A DNA stretch of 64,000 nucleotides from Trichoplax sp. H2 (Eukaryota; Placozoa; Uniplacotomia; Trichoplacea): positions 62,001-126,000 of the forward strand of contig NOWV01000001.1 of assembly GCA_003344405.1 (NCBI GenBank). The letters are read 5' to 3'. Shown piece by piece: positions 40,423 through 54,425 of the stretch. Position numbers and translations under genes: made by a program. How positions within the stretch are numbered: position 1 is the first letter of the stretch; the number at the start of each line of letters is the position of its first letter. Under the pieces are notes generated by a model, which searched no databases, was not told where the DNA came from, and worked only from the letters and a program-made list of their open reading frames with translations.

Positions 40423-41675
40423 CTAGCGACTTTCTAAGCTTTTCTCTCGCATTAAAACAGATTCTTCAAATTTGATCATGTATGTCGTTCCCTTATGCCA
40501 GTGAACAGTAACATTGCAAGGCTGCATTCGTAATAGTTACATTTCCATATTGAAAAGGAAATGTTAAATAGACGTCATAAATTGAAAAATACAAAGTTTT
40601 AACTTACAAAATTGAGTCCATTTAGTACAGCTTCAATAATTCCACCACTAAAAGCCGCACAATTAAGACTGCCTAAAAATACACCATTATCATTACAATC
40701 TTCTAGACTATTAGTCCTAGCTGGCATATTTCTTATAATCCGTTCAAAGTAAATTGTAAATTTGCTATTTATTGTATTAATGTATGGTTTGCTTGTATAG
40801 AACTACAGAGAATATCTACTATGATACCTTTATCTTTAGGCACGAATATAAACTTATTAACCAAGGATTCATTTTCTATTATGTAATCTTATAAAACCAG
40901 TTCAGAAAATCAAGCTGTGTTGTCAATAGATCGATAGGATAAACAATATAATCATGCTGGCTGTCGAAGAATTATCGTATACTAATAGAGTGAGATGAAT
41001 TATTGTCATTGCAGCCTATTACGGCAAATTATGATCAAAAGATACAAGTTTTTTCGTCATCATTCGATAGTTCTAATTTATCAGCTTCTCTTCCAAAACA
41101 GCTCTATAATTGAATGTAAAAAGAAGAAATATACACGTACGTAAAATGTCTACTATAATAGTTTGTAAAGATTATCGATTGATTTGTTGTCTACCTTCCA
41201 AACCGTTGTCTTGACAAAGATTAAAGCTTGTAAAAGTCTGAGCTCTCTCTTAGAGCCTCGCTCTCTTAAATACAATGCATCCAAGATACGTGTACCAACA
41301 TGATGGCCTAACGACGCTAATCTAATAAAGTACATTTAGTAAGTGATGCTATGCTGTATTACCTAAGACAAGATGATCAACCTAGTCTATTCTACTTACT
41401 TCTGTTGCAAATCTACAACACTAGAGGATCGATTTTGACAATATTGTACCAACTCGGAGAACAAGAAAGCAAAAGTGCTCAAGTTGATCTGCCATAATCA
41501 AACGAGATAAATGATCATGACATCCTATCCATTGGGAATAACTTCATCATTTTTACTACACCTGTTACACAAGGAAAATGCTATTTCGCTGGCTTACCTC
41601 TCCTCTCCCTTTGCTTAATGGTTTCTCCAGAATATTTGTTGATTTGCGCTGGATGCTTGCAGATTTCGACTCCAT
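40423..41675 (-). CDS. TRAPPC5: TRAPP complex subunit 5 (Bet3/TRS31 family)
   Basis: Exons: 41675-41598, 41488-41400, 41321-41195, 41103-41046, 40887-40828, 40672-40608, 40521-40423; 191 residues (human 188). It is a core subunit of the TRAPP complexes that activate Rab1/Ypt1 for ER-Golgi and endosomal traffic. Clear family blocks in order: FAFLFSELVQYCQ, LASLGHHVGTRILDAL, RELRLLQALIFVKTTVWK, FGREADKLE, YYIIENESLVNKFI, LNCAAFSGGIIEAVL and VHWHKGTTYMIKF. The start is the ATG followed by a short polar N-terminus as in orthologues. The gene is head to head with ketohexokinase. Confidence 0.96.
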
Positions 41676-42187
41676 CTTGCTTTAATGGAAGGTCAAGTAC
41701 TGAACAGTACAATGTAAACGTTAGCTAGGGAAATTGGCTTAGTACAGTACACTGTATATTGTTGGAAAATACACACGATTGTATAGGCTTTACTATAGGC
41801 TAAGAGCAGGAATTGATCCAGTGTGCCATTACAGTAGAAATCCTTTAGGAACCTATGGTTGTATAGTGTGCCAGTCATGACAACGAAGAGAAGAGTATAG
41901 TATGCCACGATGGACGCCGATCTGAAATCACACCATGTTACTACTGTACTTACTAGCCTGATATTACAGTACTTAGTACTGTAATCCTGCAGTCCTCTGG
42001 AGAGCTACCTGGCCCTTGCAGTTGCTGGAGCTACTTGGTAAAAATCACGACTGCCTGTTGTTGTAGATCAGCATTGCATCATAATAATTCCCTCTAGGCA
42101 ATCGTTATTCACAGTTTTGACCTTTCATCCTCTGGAATGGATCGGAAATATGTTCTACTGTATGTTACAAAACTGATGAGTAGATAG
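41676..42187. promoter_or_regulatory. Bidirectional promoter region TRAPPC5 / KHK
   Basis: Short 512-base divergent spacer, rich in GTACAGTA/TACTGTAC words (around 41700, 41745, 41945) and holding the palindrome at 41965-41985. Confidence 0.55.
41965..41985. promoter_or_regulatory. 21-base palindrome TTACAGTACT / AGTACTGTAA
   Basis: Perfect 10-base arms around a single central T, in the TRAPPC5/KHK divergent promoter. Same core octamer as the palindromes at 15801-15822 and 28122-28180. Confidence 0.65.
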
Positions 42188-43206
42188 ATGATGACTATGG
42201 CCATGGAATATCAACATAAACAAGTTCTTTTGGTTGGTTTAGCTTGCTTAGATATTATTACTGTTTGCGGTCATTTTCCAATCGAAGATGAGGATTTTCG
42301 AGCTGATGATCATTATTGGCAATGTGGAGGAAATGCATGTAATTCTGCAGTTGTTCTTCAACAGTTAGGTAGGTTACCCTAATCGAATGCGATAGTAATA
42401 TAGTACGATACTTTCTATCTCGTATGATTGTCAAGAAGATATTATCATTCTTTCTAGGAGATCAATGTAATCTGATGGCTTGCCTATCTGAAAATTGCCC
42501 ACAATCCGATTATATCTTACAAAAATTAACGAATATTGGTATTAAATCTAATTGGTGTATTCGTCATATCGGTCATAAAACACCAATTTCTACAGTGTTA
42601 ATCAATAAGAAAAATGGTTCACGAACAATTATGCACTATAGTTGGTTGCCGGAATTAACTCTAGACAATTTTCAAAACCGTGTTCAATTTGATAATCTAG
42701 ATTGGATCCATTTCGAAGGTAGACGAAAGAATATGCTAGAAATTGGTCGAATGATGGATTATATTCGATTACGTTATAAAGACAGGATTAAAATCTCCGT
42801 TGAGTTAGAGAAAAAAGATGAAAATTCACTGCAGTTGATTCCTAAAGCTGATGTTATCTTTATTGGGAAAGATTTCGCTCAAGCTTTTGGTCATGATAAC
42901 GCTACCGATTGCCTTCGTGCCTTCTATCCATTAGCTCAGTCATCGGCTATAATGATTTGTCCGTGGGGTGATTATGGTGCCGATGGTATAGGACCCCCTC
43001 AAAGCAATATAGTTCATGCTGATGCTCTCACACTTGATGAAGTAGTTGATACACTAGCAGCTGGTGATACTTTTCTCGCAGGTACTATACATTCTTTACG
43101 TAAAGGAGAATCCCTACTCAAATCGATATCCTACGGATGCAAACTAGCTGGTACTAAATGCAAGCAACGAGGTTTAATGTTTGAAAAGATTCCAACTGAT
43201 CACTAA
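42188..43206 (+). CDS. KHK: Ketohexokinase (fructokinase, PfkB family)
   Basis: Exons: 42188-42368 and 42458-43206; 309 residues (human 298). It phosphorylates fructose to fructose-1-phosphate with ATP in the cytosol. Visible: LVGLACLDIIT opening the first strand, the sugar-site QCGGNACNSAVVLQQLG at the end of exon 1, FEGRR (human IEGRN), ISVELEK, and the PfkB signature DTLAAGDTF with its catalytic Asp, followed by GCKLAGTKC. The anion-hole motif is usually GAGD; here the first Gly is Ala. The first ATG gives a slightly longer N-terminus; ATG at MEYQHKQ is an alternative. Confidence 0.94.
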
Positions 43207-44244
43207 GTCAAGGCAGCAATGATACAGTAAACGAAACGTTAAGGGCTATTCTGATTTCAAGAACTAAAATTGTATTATATTGTATATAATAATGTAATCG
43301 ATTAGTACAGTAAGCCGCAAATTAACCTGTAGTGTAATACGTAATACTACTACCTTGACTAAAAGTCATTACAAGCTACCTGACGATAACTTACGAGGAT
43401 ACTGTATTTTGGAGTCGACAATCAATAACACCATTTCAACAACTTACGATCTCTTTAATAGGTATAGATTCGCTAACAAAGATATGTTGTTGATTTTTAA
43501 GCGTTTGCTTATAATAATAAAAATATTGATATTTTATATTGCAATAAAGAATTTATAGTATATATTCACAGAAATATTCTCAATCAGTAGTAGCGATCGT
43601 GTAACAATTTGTTTTATACCTATCCGTTTATGGATACAGCCGTTAATAAATTTGCTACGATTAAAAATGCTTTAAAATTTGTAGTATCAACATCAATCAA
43701 TCAATCAAATCAGTCAATCCATTGATACTACTTTGTCTAGCGGTATTCGTTATTAAAATATTGTCTAACAATCATTTTCAATAGTTCAATAAAATTTTTG
43801 ATCGATTAAAATAGATTTCCGATTACAAATATTGTAGTCACATATAAAATTGCAATCTCTTTAAGAAGTTTATAAATCTATGTAGTAAGTAGTGCCCATT
43901 GGTCTATTCCCGTTAGGCGAAAGGAAAGAAATTATCAACCTTGAAATTACGACAATAGGTCAGCAAATTTGAAAGCTGAAATTTAAGCATAGTAATTTGC
44001 CTTACATTATTTTATCAGAAATAGTGTAAACTGTATGCTCATACAATAAAAAAATGAAAATACAACAAAAATTTCATGTCACTGATACGCATTTACAATC
44101 GCAACTTCATATTGAAGTTTAAAGTAAAAGCCAATCCTTACTGATACATAAGGCAGCTAACGCACACAATTTAGTTTTACGGATAACTTATTACAGTACT
44201 TGATTTAGAGGTCATTTCCATATCTTGCATGATTGCAACGTTGC
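43207..44244. terminator. Convergent 3' spacer KHK / RICTOR
   Basis: No gene recognised. AATAAA at 43645-43650 may end the KHK transcript. A short CAAT-type microsatellite lies near 43690-43715. Confidence 0.45.
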
Positions 44245-47200
44245 TCAACATTGAGTAACAGTCAAGTTGATTTTATCTTCAATTATCTGTGGCAATATAT
44301 TAAGAGAGAAAAAATAAGGGAAACCTTCGATTTAACAAAAGTTATAAACTATTTAACTTCGATTTGAAACTTACCAATTTCAATTCTAAATCGATAAAGA
44401 GGCCTTGTATAAACTTTCTTGTCGATAAGCGATAGTGATACAACGTCATTAAGTTGATTACTTGACTATATAAACAGTTATCTTTGAACGCGGACTCAAA
44501 GTTTTCTTTCAAACTATTAAAAAGTAATAACGTAAATTTGTTATTAATCTATAGTTAGTGATATTTATCTTGTGCTATCGAAAGCTTACATCATTAGTCC
44601 TTGCTGATTAGCTTTTGAAGCAACAGCTCCACTCAGAGAGGTTACTAAACGAAGAATCTCTTTCCTAATCTGAGACCGTCCTGTAGTAGTACTATCATCT
44701 AATCTTTTTAAGCCTAACTTATTTGTCACAGCATCGTCGCTGAAGCTATCACTAGAACTACTAATATTGAAGCTATCTTTCTTTTGCTCTTGGTCAGAAC
44801 CTAAAATTTTTAATATTAGAGATACGTATTTGTTTAAATAGCAAAAGACTTAAATTGATTAAACTACGAAGGGAGTTTCAAACCTGATGTAACAGAAGCA
44901 CTGGAGGTTACCGATAAATGCAAGTCATTAGAGTAATTAGCTCCAGTATCATCCTGAGATGAATCGGATTGATTAGTCATTTTTCTACCGGGTTGTTCGA
45001 AAACATCTGATTCTGAATAGTGACGTTTCTTCAAATTTGCAAATTTAACTCCAGTACACCCAAAGCACACATTGGGATCATGAACTTCTGGAAAACCATC
45101 ATAAATATTTCCTTTAGATGATGTTACAGATCCAGATCGACGTGGCATTGATGAAGCTCGCTGCTTACGGTCACCAAAAACTGTGTCATAGGCAGCTGGA
45201 TTAAATGATTTAGCCCAAGAACCATGGTAACCGTGATCTTTATACTTCATTAAAGAAATAAATTATTTTAAATTACATCATTGTTAAACACTGTAAGGGA
45301 AAATTACAAACGTATTAATAATAAACTCCAAAGAAAACTTTACTTGAAAAACGCGAATTAATTCGACTGGTAAAGACAGTCCAATAAAATCCACAGTACC
45401 AGAAGAAATTTTACTACTATCATCCGCTGTTAACTCTGCTGGTCGTCGAGAAGATTTCTTACCCGTTTCTTGCGCATCACTACAACGAAAAGTCGAAAAC
45501 AGGACTATAACACTGTATGCAGAACCGTAATTAATTCTATAATTGAGCTACATTGGCATACGCACTTTAGTCCAAATTTAGTTGATAGTACCCTCAAAGA
45601 GCCAGAACTTGAAAGATGATGACTATCTGTAGTAGATCCAGCTAACATACTACGCCGTCGAAGATCTGTTAATGCTTTATAACCTTGGGCATCCTTAATT
45701 GATACTGTTCGCTTAGTATTTTCAATTCGCATTGATCTACGAATAACATCTTGCTTATTTTCAGTATCGAATAAATTGGTGGCGCTCTGACTTTGATTTA
45801 ATGTAGGAGTTAACATAGCAGCACTGTGACGGGATCTACGTTGCAACCCAGAAATTGTGGACTTCCTCGGCCTGATTGGACCTTCGGGTAGTTCCAGATT
45901 ACCTCCAGTTGCGTCTTTATCACTTTGCATACCTTCTTCTACAGAGTTACTGCGACTTTCTTGCCTGTCAGTAGCAGTATCGCCATCGACAACATAATCA
46001 GTTATATCACTAGTAACTGACACATCATCATCATCGAAAGATTCGCCTCTGGTACCAAAAGTGCGGATAACTGGTGAAGGCAACGTACTAATTCCAATCC
46101 CTCTCATTTTTAAAGTCTCCTTTACGTTATCTGATGCAGTAATTGAACGGCCTCTCAAAAGATCTGTTGATACACTGACAGGATCTGAAACTACGTAGTC
46201 GTATTCGTCAAGCACTGGCCATTGAACATTTCCTCCATGACGAACGCTTTCCCATCCAAGACTGGAAAGAAAGTTTGCTCCAGAGCGGGTTTTAGCAATC
46301 AAACCGAGCACATAAAAGCTTGTTCTACATAAATGTGTATACAATTATATGAATACATATATTGACAGTGAACTTAATTTCTCCTTTCAATGAAAAGACA
46401 CTAATAGTAAAAGCTAGCGTTTACTTACCCACGAATTGAGAAAACCTCGCATTCCTCAGCCAATCTTACTATGTCCGGAATTATTCCAATTTTCATTAAA
46501 ATTGCTAAACCCAAGACTGATGATCCTATATGCCCCTATATTAAAATCATTAAGGAAATAGATTAAAAGTCATAGCCTCAATATTGCTAAAAGTACAAAA
46601 GCAAATTAGATTAAATTTATCAATCGAATCTAGAAACTCACTAGAGCCCAAAGGGCAGCTTTTGTTTGCAAAATTTCTAACGAAGAGTTAAATCTTCGAC
46701 TCCAAACAGTTCTTGAATACATTTGCGCATAATCCTACAGCAAAACATTTTGATAATGTCAATATAAAAAAAACTAATGCTTGGATTTCTTAACAACGCT
46801 TACTCCATCAATAATTAATTTGCAACCGTTCTTAAGTTGTGCTAATTCTCCAAATACATGCACTGGCACAAAAGCTTTTAAGGGATCTTTCCTATTAAGA
46901 ATTAAGTATAAATAAAATCAATTTCACGAATATGTATACAAAATTTACTTCACACTTTGCAATCAAAAATCACGTACGGTTTGGTTTGCCTTCTAACGTA
47001 GATACCGATCTCTGAATCTTTCTCAAACGTTGTTAAGGCCTCAGCAAGTGATCTCTCCACGAGTTTTACATATTCAAGGTTCGAATGCTATTAAGAATGT
47101 TGACGACAATCATTAAAACGAAGCCAAAATACTGAATTGTTACTTAAATAGACATTTAATACCTGAATCCATTCTTCTATTGCCTTGGTCAAGAAACCCA

Positions 47201-50200
47201 TGTTTTGAAGATAAGTAAATCCACTCTCAATTGAACAAAACCTTTAACAAATAAAATTAACCAGCTTTCTTAAAACCAAATTTAATTATAAAGCGTTAGA
47301 TAAGCTATTCCGTTTACCTTAGCATTAGGCAATAACCACTATGTCCTAAACATAATAATGCTGGTTGTAGTTTTACGATAGATTCCAAGCAAGTCTATAA
47401 TTGAATGAAATATCGACATTATTAACAACAAATTTTTTTGTAAATACTGACCTGCATGTAAACCAACCCATGCAATTACAGAATTCAACTATCGATGATA
47501 CTATTACTAAAGCTGGCATCGATTTATAACCAGTCTGCTTACCTTATCTTCACAAGCTTCCGTTGTAATTTCTAAAGCGCAAGCAGCAATCTCTTCGTTT
47601 GTGTCATATAGCTATCGGAAAATATATCGGATAACTTTATGATGAAAATACAGTACTACTACAGCTGTATTTAATCATAAAATACCTAACAGTTCCATAA
47701 TATTATACCAACCTGAGTAACTAATAACTCTAATCCCCATTTGCTAAAATTAGAAACGCCAGCTCTAAGTAATGCTCTTAGGTACTTTGTGCCATACATT
47801 CGGATGTGCTATTATGATAATAGAATATAACTTAATTTGTCTTATATCCTCATACTTTGATTCCTAACTAGTACAATTATGACGCATGCTTTTAAAAATC
47901 TTACGACAATGCGATCATAACATCAAATGTGTAGCAGCTACAAGTGACTACAACAAATTAATCACTTCTAAATTTGAATACATGATGTTAACTACCTCAT
48001 CGTTAGCTGTAAGCGCTTTAGACAGTACCACTCGTGAAGGACCAGGGATATTATAATCTAAACCGGATAATAGTAGTTTGACATGTTCTGGATGACTTTT
48101 ACTTGAACATAGGCTGATAAAACTAGAAATTGCAATTATACAAATCAACATGTTGCGTAGACGCACATTCCCATCCAATTGCAGTTCAATCAAGATCTAC
48201 TGTGTCTTACCTGTCAAACGCTCCAGTCTTTTCTAAAATTTGAATCCCGGTAGCAGAACTAGAAACCTCACCAATAAGTAAGAAATAATACTGACTCAGA
48301 GTTTCTGTAAGTCGTTCTGATAAGAATGTATTGTATGTTCCTTGACCAGCGGGGGATATTACCTAAACAATTATAGAAATATAGGATTAAGAAGAGAAGA
48401 ACTATAAAATTTTTGATGCAATTATTTATATGAACGTTGCAATAGTGTTGCTCATTCCTTACACTTACTTCATTGAGAGCATTAACTATTTCTTGAATTA
48501 ACTCTTGCAATAACTTTAATGCGTCGGTCTAAGTTAAAAAAAGAGTTAATTCTTACTCATAATTATTATAAATTTTTCTAAATCGCTGTTATCACGATTT
48601 TATCATACACGAAGAAAGAAGTAGCGTCAGATAATGTTACCTCATTGGAACTAAGTAAGAACTTTACTAAAAGGCATCCGACTTGCGTATAGAGCTGGGC
48701 CTGTTCAGAAGTTAAACCAATTTCAGCAAACTGCTGCTTACTCGGAAGATAAAACGACATCAAACGACGAAGGAATCTAAGGAAAAAATGTAAACTTGTA
48801 AGTTCTATCGCATACAGTACATGACATAATTGAAAGTTGTAGCATTACAAACTATTTGATTACGCTTAGCACGTAGTAATCTTTATGTACATAAATAAGG
48901 AAGATGCATCATGATGTACAGAATTCGAACTTACTTAGTATTGGAAGTATCTTCCAAATTCTTGTAGGACACTTTCGTTGACTAGTGAATGAATATGGTA
49001 GTAGTTAAAAAGAAGTAAATACAAAATCTATATACAAGTACTTTCCAAATATAGTAATTCTAGGTACTGTAGCATTGACAATACCTGTAGTAGTCCTCTA
49101 ATAGTCTCCCAATCCCATAGTGTAATAATTTTCGAACTAAGTATCTAAATTAAGTTGATGAAAACATTGCAGCATTGAAAGCTATCGCTGTAAAAATAGT
49201 AAAATTATCTATTGCTTTATTGTAATCAAAATAACACTAAATAATAACCTTTGAATCTTTAACAACTTGATTGATAGCATCGTCAATATCCTGTAGATAT
49301 CAAATACAGTATTACGAAGAGACAACTATATCCGTTAATTTTTAACGAATAATAATGATACCAATGTTATCGTACCTTACTATTCGAGCTAATACCAATG
49401 GCATCTTTCCCTAGAGTATACTGTTGCTGGTAGTGTTCATAGTTACACTATATAAATATGCATACAAACAAAATGTATAACAATTCACCTTATTACAAAG
49501 TTGTTATAAGGTTTTATTTGATAAAATAGATTAATTTAATTAATGAATCGGTGTTTACAGGAACAGATCAATTACCTGTCGAAGTAAAAGAGCCAAATAT
49601 TCGTTAAAACAAGTAACTTTCCTTTTTTTCAATTGATGTAAAGTATCGAGGCATCGGATAGCAGCATATGCACGGCTGTAGATATGGTAGCGTAAGCGTA
49701 CATTACAGTTATCGTATCAATTCTTAATTACGTATCTATCAATTATCAATCAATGTCTTTCGTAACACCAATTACCTTCGTTGACTTGGCGATGAGTCCA
49801 GAGATGTGGTAAGCGCAATAAGTTGCGGAAGAGAATGAGAATTACTTCCGCACGCAACAGGTATAATTGTATTAGCCTACAGTAATTAATTACACATATA
49901 TTGACAAATAAATATGATATAGTGATATTAAATATAGCTATATCCATTGCGTAATTGATAACCTATAAGATATTAATTTCAGCTATAGTATTTACATCCT
50001 TACCATATGCAAAAGTTCACCCAAAAGAATAGTGGCTCGTACAGCTATGAATTCATCCTCCGATGTAACGACATCAACTAAGCTCTACAAAATGGTTACA
50101 AGCAGTAATTAATTAACGTAATTCCCATTACATAATATTCCAAAAGCAGTTACCTCAAATAATCCGGACATTGAAAAAGCTGATAATACAACAGCTAAGT

Positions 50201-53180
50201 AGTTATCAACTAAATTCATCCTTAAAAATTTATTTGAATGGGTAAAATGTTAATAACATTACAATATACAGAAATTCAAAGAGATAAATATGTTACTTAT
50301 GACAGAACTAACCTGGTAGTCTTAGGGGGTAGCAACTGAAGAGCTTCCTCAGCAACCCAGCCTTCACTTAATTTCCAACCATCTTGGATATATGTGCAAG
50401 CTTTTAACAGCAAAAGATTTGGCGATTAGGTTTAAAGTACAAAGACTAATTTCAAGTTGTATAATGCTTACTTGCATTACGTAAGGCATCAGAAAAATTA
50501 TTTGTCCATTCAGGTACTCTAAGTCGAAAGACATCGTATAAAATATCCATCGTAGCTTTCTGTATACGGTTAGGTAAGAAAATAGAATAATTTTAATAAA
50601 TCCGGTGCAAATTATTATACTAAATTAACAACCAGCAAAGCCTTTGTTTTAATACACAATCTTTTACCCTAATTTCACTATTTGGCAGGCAAAAGGCTCC
50701 TAAAAGTGATCTAAATCCACTCCCATCGGCCTTGCACATGCAAATAATGCCTAAAACATACATTATCTCATGAATAAATAAACACGAGGGATAATTCTGT
50801 TATTTAAGAGATCTCACCTTCCCACGTTTTAAATATCGTGGTTATTGCTAATTTACTAGTTGTCAATCTAAATTGATGATCATCTCTATAAAGGAAATTA
50901 TAAATTTATTCGTTTTATAACATAAATATCGCTTTATGATAGAACGTATATCTGAAAATCTACTTACTTTAGCTCAAAATCAGGGATATCTGCACTATAT
51001 CGATATTGCAAATCAGTAAAAGGAGCAACAATAGCCTAAAGATAGCAATAAAATAAAATATTCACAATACCATAGTTAATAATTATAACTGTAGATGGGA
51101 ATAAATCCGCCGCATTCAATTCCGCGACAATACGCGTACTACTTCTTTTTTAATTCACCTCTAAGTCTAATTGCGGCCGCATGTACTTTCGAGTCATGGG
51201 ATGATCGAATAAGTAAAGAATGGTCATCATCATTGCTTCATTAATACGATGCATCTATTAATCGTAAGTTACAAAATCTTTAATACCTGATAAACTTAAA
51301 ATTGAAATAAATAAATGATAAATGTGTATACTTGACAATCTAAAATGTTTCTAATTATTGTATTGATTCCACCAACTAGTGCAACAATTTCAGCGTTAGA
51401 TACAGCTAGAAAATATATTGGAATAACAAAGAAAAAGTTACCACATTTTTTATTTTATCGAGTACGAGAATCTCAAATCACAGTGTTGGTATTTGTACCT
51501 AGTTCACATAAAGTAGCTAAACACGCATGCGAAAATCGATCACGGGTTTGGCTATATTCATCGTCACCAATGGCAACTAGACACGATACTAATGATCTTG
51601 GAAATAAATCAGGACATATTCGAATAATCTAAACGCACAATTTAAAATGTAAGCCGAAAAGTGAGATAGAGTATACAGAACAATTTACAAAATTAAATTT
51701 AAATAAAATTATCTTGTGCATCACTAGTCAAATATAATTAATAGGAGCAATAAGTCCCCATAAATTAGTTACTTGATATCAACCTAAAATATACTCTGTT
51801 GTTTTCAAGTATAGTTATTTTTACTGTAAGGTTAGTAATTGGTTGATGAAGGTCAATATTTTTTCAGCATACTAAAAAGATCTTCCACAATCAATATTCT
51901 TTAAATAACAATAGTAAACGGTTGGAAAAGAAAGGACGACTTGATATTGTCATCATCAATTTTTATTTCAACATTTCAGAAGCGTTGGCAAAAATACCTT
52001 TCTTAAAAATCGCAGAACTTGAACGCGTTCTATTTCGTTGGGATAAGGGGAATCTAAAGCTCTAGATTCATCAAATACAATAGTTAAAGACATTGCACTT
52101 ATTGAAACGAAAAACTTACAGTAATTATCTTATTACTTTATGTATTTAGGATAAAATACTTATTGCTAACATACCTAATCAAAAATAGATCGATATGTAG
52201 CTTATAAAAGACGATAAATGCATCGCGATCTTTAAAAAGGTAGCGTAGAGCGCGAATAGTTGCAGCACGGACTTCTTTAACGGAACTAAGTAGGGCTTTC
52301 CTACCACTAAAAAATATATTACAGTTTATTTTGTCCATTATCTCATTACCTATACACTCATAGCAATAAAATCAGATAATTTTAACTAGTTAATTCGCTA
52401 TCAACTCTTTTAATTTATTCAACCGCATATTATTACAACGCACAGAAACATACAAATTTAATATTTAATGGAAATTGTGCAACATTGCGAAGCATCAACA
52501 TTATTACTACGATTATTACTAGCATCTTTTTTACTTATTTAGAAGGTACATAACACTATACTGTGTATTACGATCATAACGCACGACACTTACCATCGAA
52601 CAATTTCTTCAAGTGAAAATCCTAAGAATACGTCATCATCGTTGGATCGAATTAGCTAGTGTAAGAAATTATACAAGTTATCATTCACGCATGGCTTCGA
52701 TTAACAATTATAGTTTATACGGCACAAGCTTTAACTTAAACAGAATTGCTGGCAATATTTTTTAAGCACTGCATAATATGCTATATACAGTATGAAAAAT
52801 ATCGAACTCGATGAACATCAATAACGTTATGATTCATCATAGCATGTATTTCGAAAAGTAAAGCATAAAATCTTCGTCTGGTATTTACAAAAAGCAACAG
52901 CTGTACCGTTGCATTCTTTACTCCACTAAGCGAATTTGTTAAATCTTTGCATATGATATTACGCCAAATACTGGATAATATCAGGAAATGAATGTTAGAA
53001 TTATCAATTACGGCAAGTTAGCTAACAGATATTGTATCTTATTACAGATCCATTTGTATTTATTCTTACATTAACATACCTTGACAAGATTATTTAAATT
53101 AAGGACTTGCTTTCTAGCGGCATTTTTATCCAGCGAATTAAGAATACTGTACAGGATATCATAAACGATGTCGGGTGCAC
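44245..53180 (-). CDS. RICTOR: RICTOR, TORC2 scaffold (5' end not found)
   Basis: 38 exons seen: 53180-53080, 52655-52594, 52300-52175, 52061-51998, 51628-51499, 51405-51332, 51254-51159, 51035-50968, 50885-50818, 50750-50668, 50559-50472, 50400-50313, 50220-50154, 50084-50004, 49876-49776, 49675-49576, 49447-49376, 49290-49249, 49144-49085, 48981-48935, 48776-48641, 48528-48469, 48362-48211, 48113-47996, 47808-47713, 47611-47543, 47394-47318, 47241-47163, 47087-46978, 46891-46804, 46734-46642, 46535-46429, 46324-45566, 45479-45344, 45244-44884, 44800-44590, 44513-44375, 44286-44245; about 1,480 residues. RICTOR organises TORC2, the kinase complex acting on AKT/SGK/PKC. Clear blocks: SVKEVRAATIRALRYL, AVRATILLGELLHM, SGLDYNIPGPSRVVLSK, GTSFYVLGLIAKTRSG, DFIGLSLPVELIRVF and YRLSTRKFIQGLF. 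The Ser-rich exon 46324-45566 is the phosphosite-rich linker. The exon with the initiator ATG is not identified upstream of 53180. Confidence 0.94.
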
Positions 53181-54425
53181 CTTTCAGTAAAAAATTGCAA
53201 ATTACATTTAGCTAGAATCAACTACCTGTAACTTTAACTTTAATGACCCTAAAGATAAAATTTCAATAGCAGCTATATCGAATATACCCTTCAGCAATCA
53301 GTAATTATCACTTTAATTTGCATTGTGACCCTTCTAACGTGTAATTTTAATCGTGCTTGACATAATAATTACTCAAAAGCTATTTAAGCCGAAACGAAAC
53401 TTCGGCAATTCAATCTTGGCAATCAAAAATGGATGAAATCCTTTTGTTGGCCTTATCCCCCCCCCCCTCACTTAAAAAAATCTATTGGACGTGCAACAAA
53501 CGTGTGTTTACAATGTATGCGATAAGCAATGTACTAGTGTTAATTTTCAAAGTTTGATAAGGCACAGCATGCGAGTGGAAGAATTTACTGCATTGAAAAT
53601 AGTAGTATAAATTGTCTTTTTCCTTGTAATGTCAAATTCATGGAAATTCGCTCTTACTGATAAAGTTGATAAAACTATTTACTCAATAACCGATTGATAA
53701 CAGCAATAACGGACACGATGTAATAATTTCTATCCGACGATAGAAGCCGTGGAAATTTTCAGTATTCTATTTTAATTTATGTATGTCAACACCAAGGACT
53801 TCTAACAGAATTTTCCGTAGAAGTTCCTGGTTAATAATAATAATCAATACGCTTCTAGCACGCTTTCGTAAAAACGAGTCATAATCTATTCCGACACATA
53901 TCAAGATTGATTAAAATTAGCAATTGTGTCCATAAATAATTTATATACCCTCTAAGGTTATGGGGAAGTAGTTATTGAGTAAGTACGTATGCATTATACT
54001 AAAGCATTTCGCATTTTTATCATCATTATGTTTTACGAGTATATCGATGTAGTGCTCCATTCAATCTATCATCGATAGTAATTACAGAATAAGAAAATCG
54101 AAAGAAAGATAACCATTAAGCCGGCTTGACTACATTGGTGATAGCTATTTATTGAAATAGTACTATGCAACCTATTTTTCTTACGCTATAGTGTCCACCG
54201 TATAAACTTAAAATATAAAGATGAAAAAATGAAAGCTGTCAATGACGTTAATAGAGGAATCAGATAATTAATTAAAAGTAAAAGAAAGATACATGATCAA
54301 TTATGGATACAGTATCGATTTGATTCATACGTAAATTATGCGATTACAATAACAGGAGAGATGGAAACGAAAGTAAACGAAATTCGATAACAGAGAAATA
54401 GATTATCAAGCAATGTGTTTAGTCA
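53181..54425. other. Upstream flank of RICTOR; no exon identified
   Basis: Should contain the missing RICTOR 5' exon and promoter, but no frame with a matching donor phase stood out. Contains an 11-base poly-C run at 53457-53467. Confidence 0.4.

Noticed and set aside
47450-47530. Possible extra RICTOR exon
   Set aside because: The flanking exons 47611-47543 and 47394-47318 join in phase without it, and the alignment to RICTOR leaves no gap.
51345-51632. 95-codon plus-strand frame
   Set aside because: Antisense to two RICTOR exons (51405-51332 and 51628-51499) whose minus-strand product is clearly conserved.
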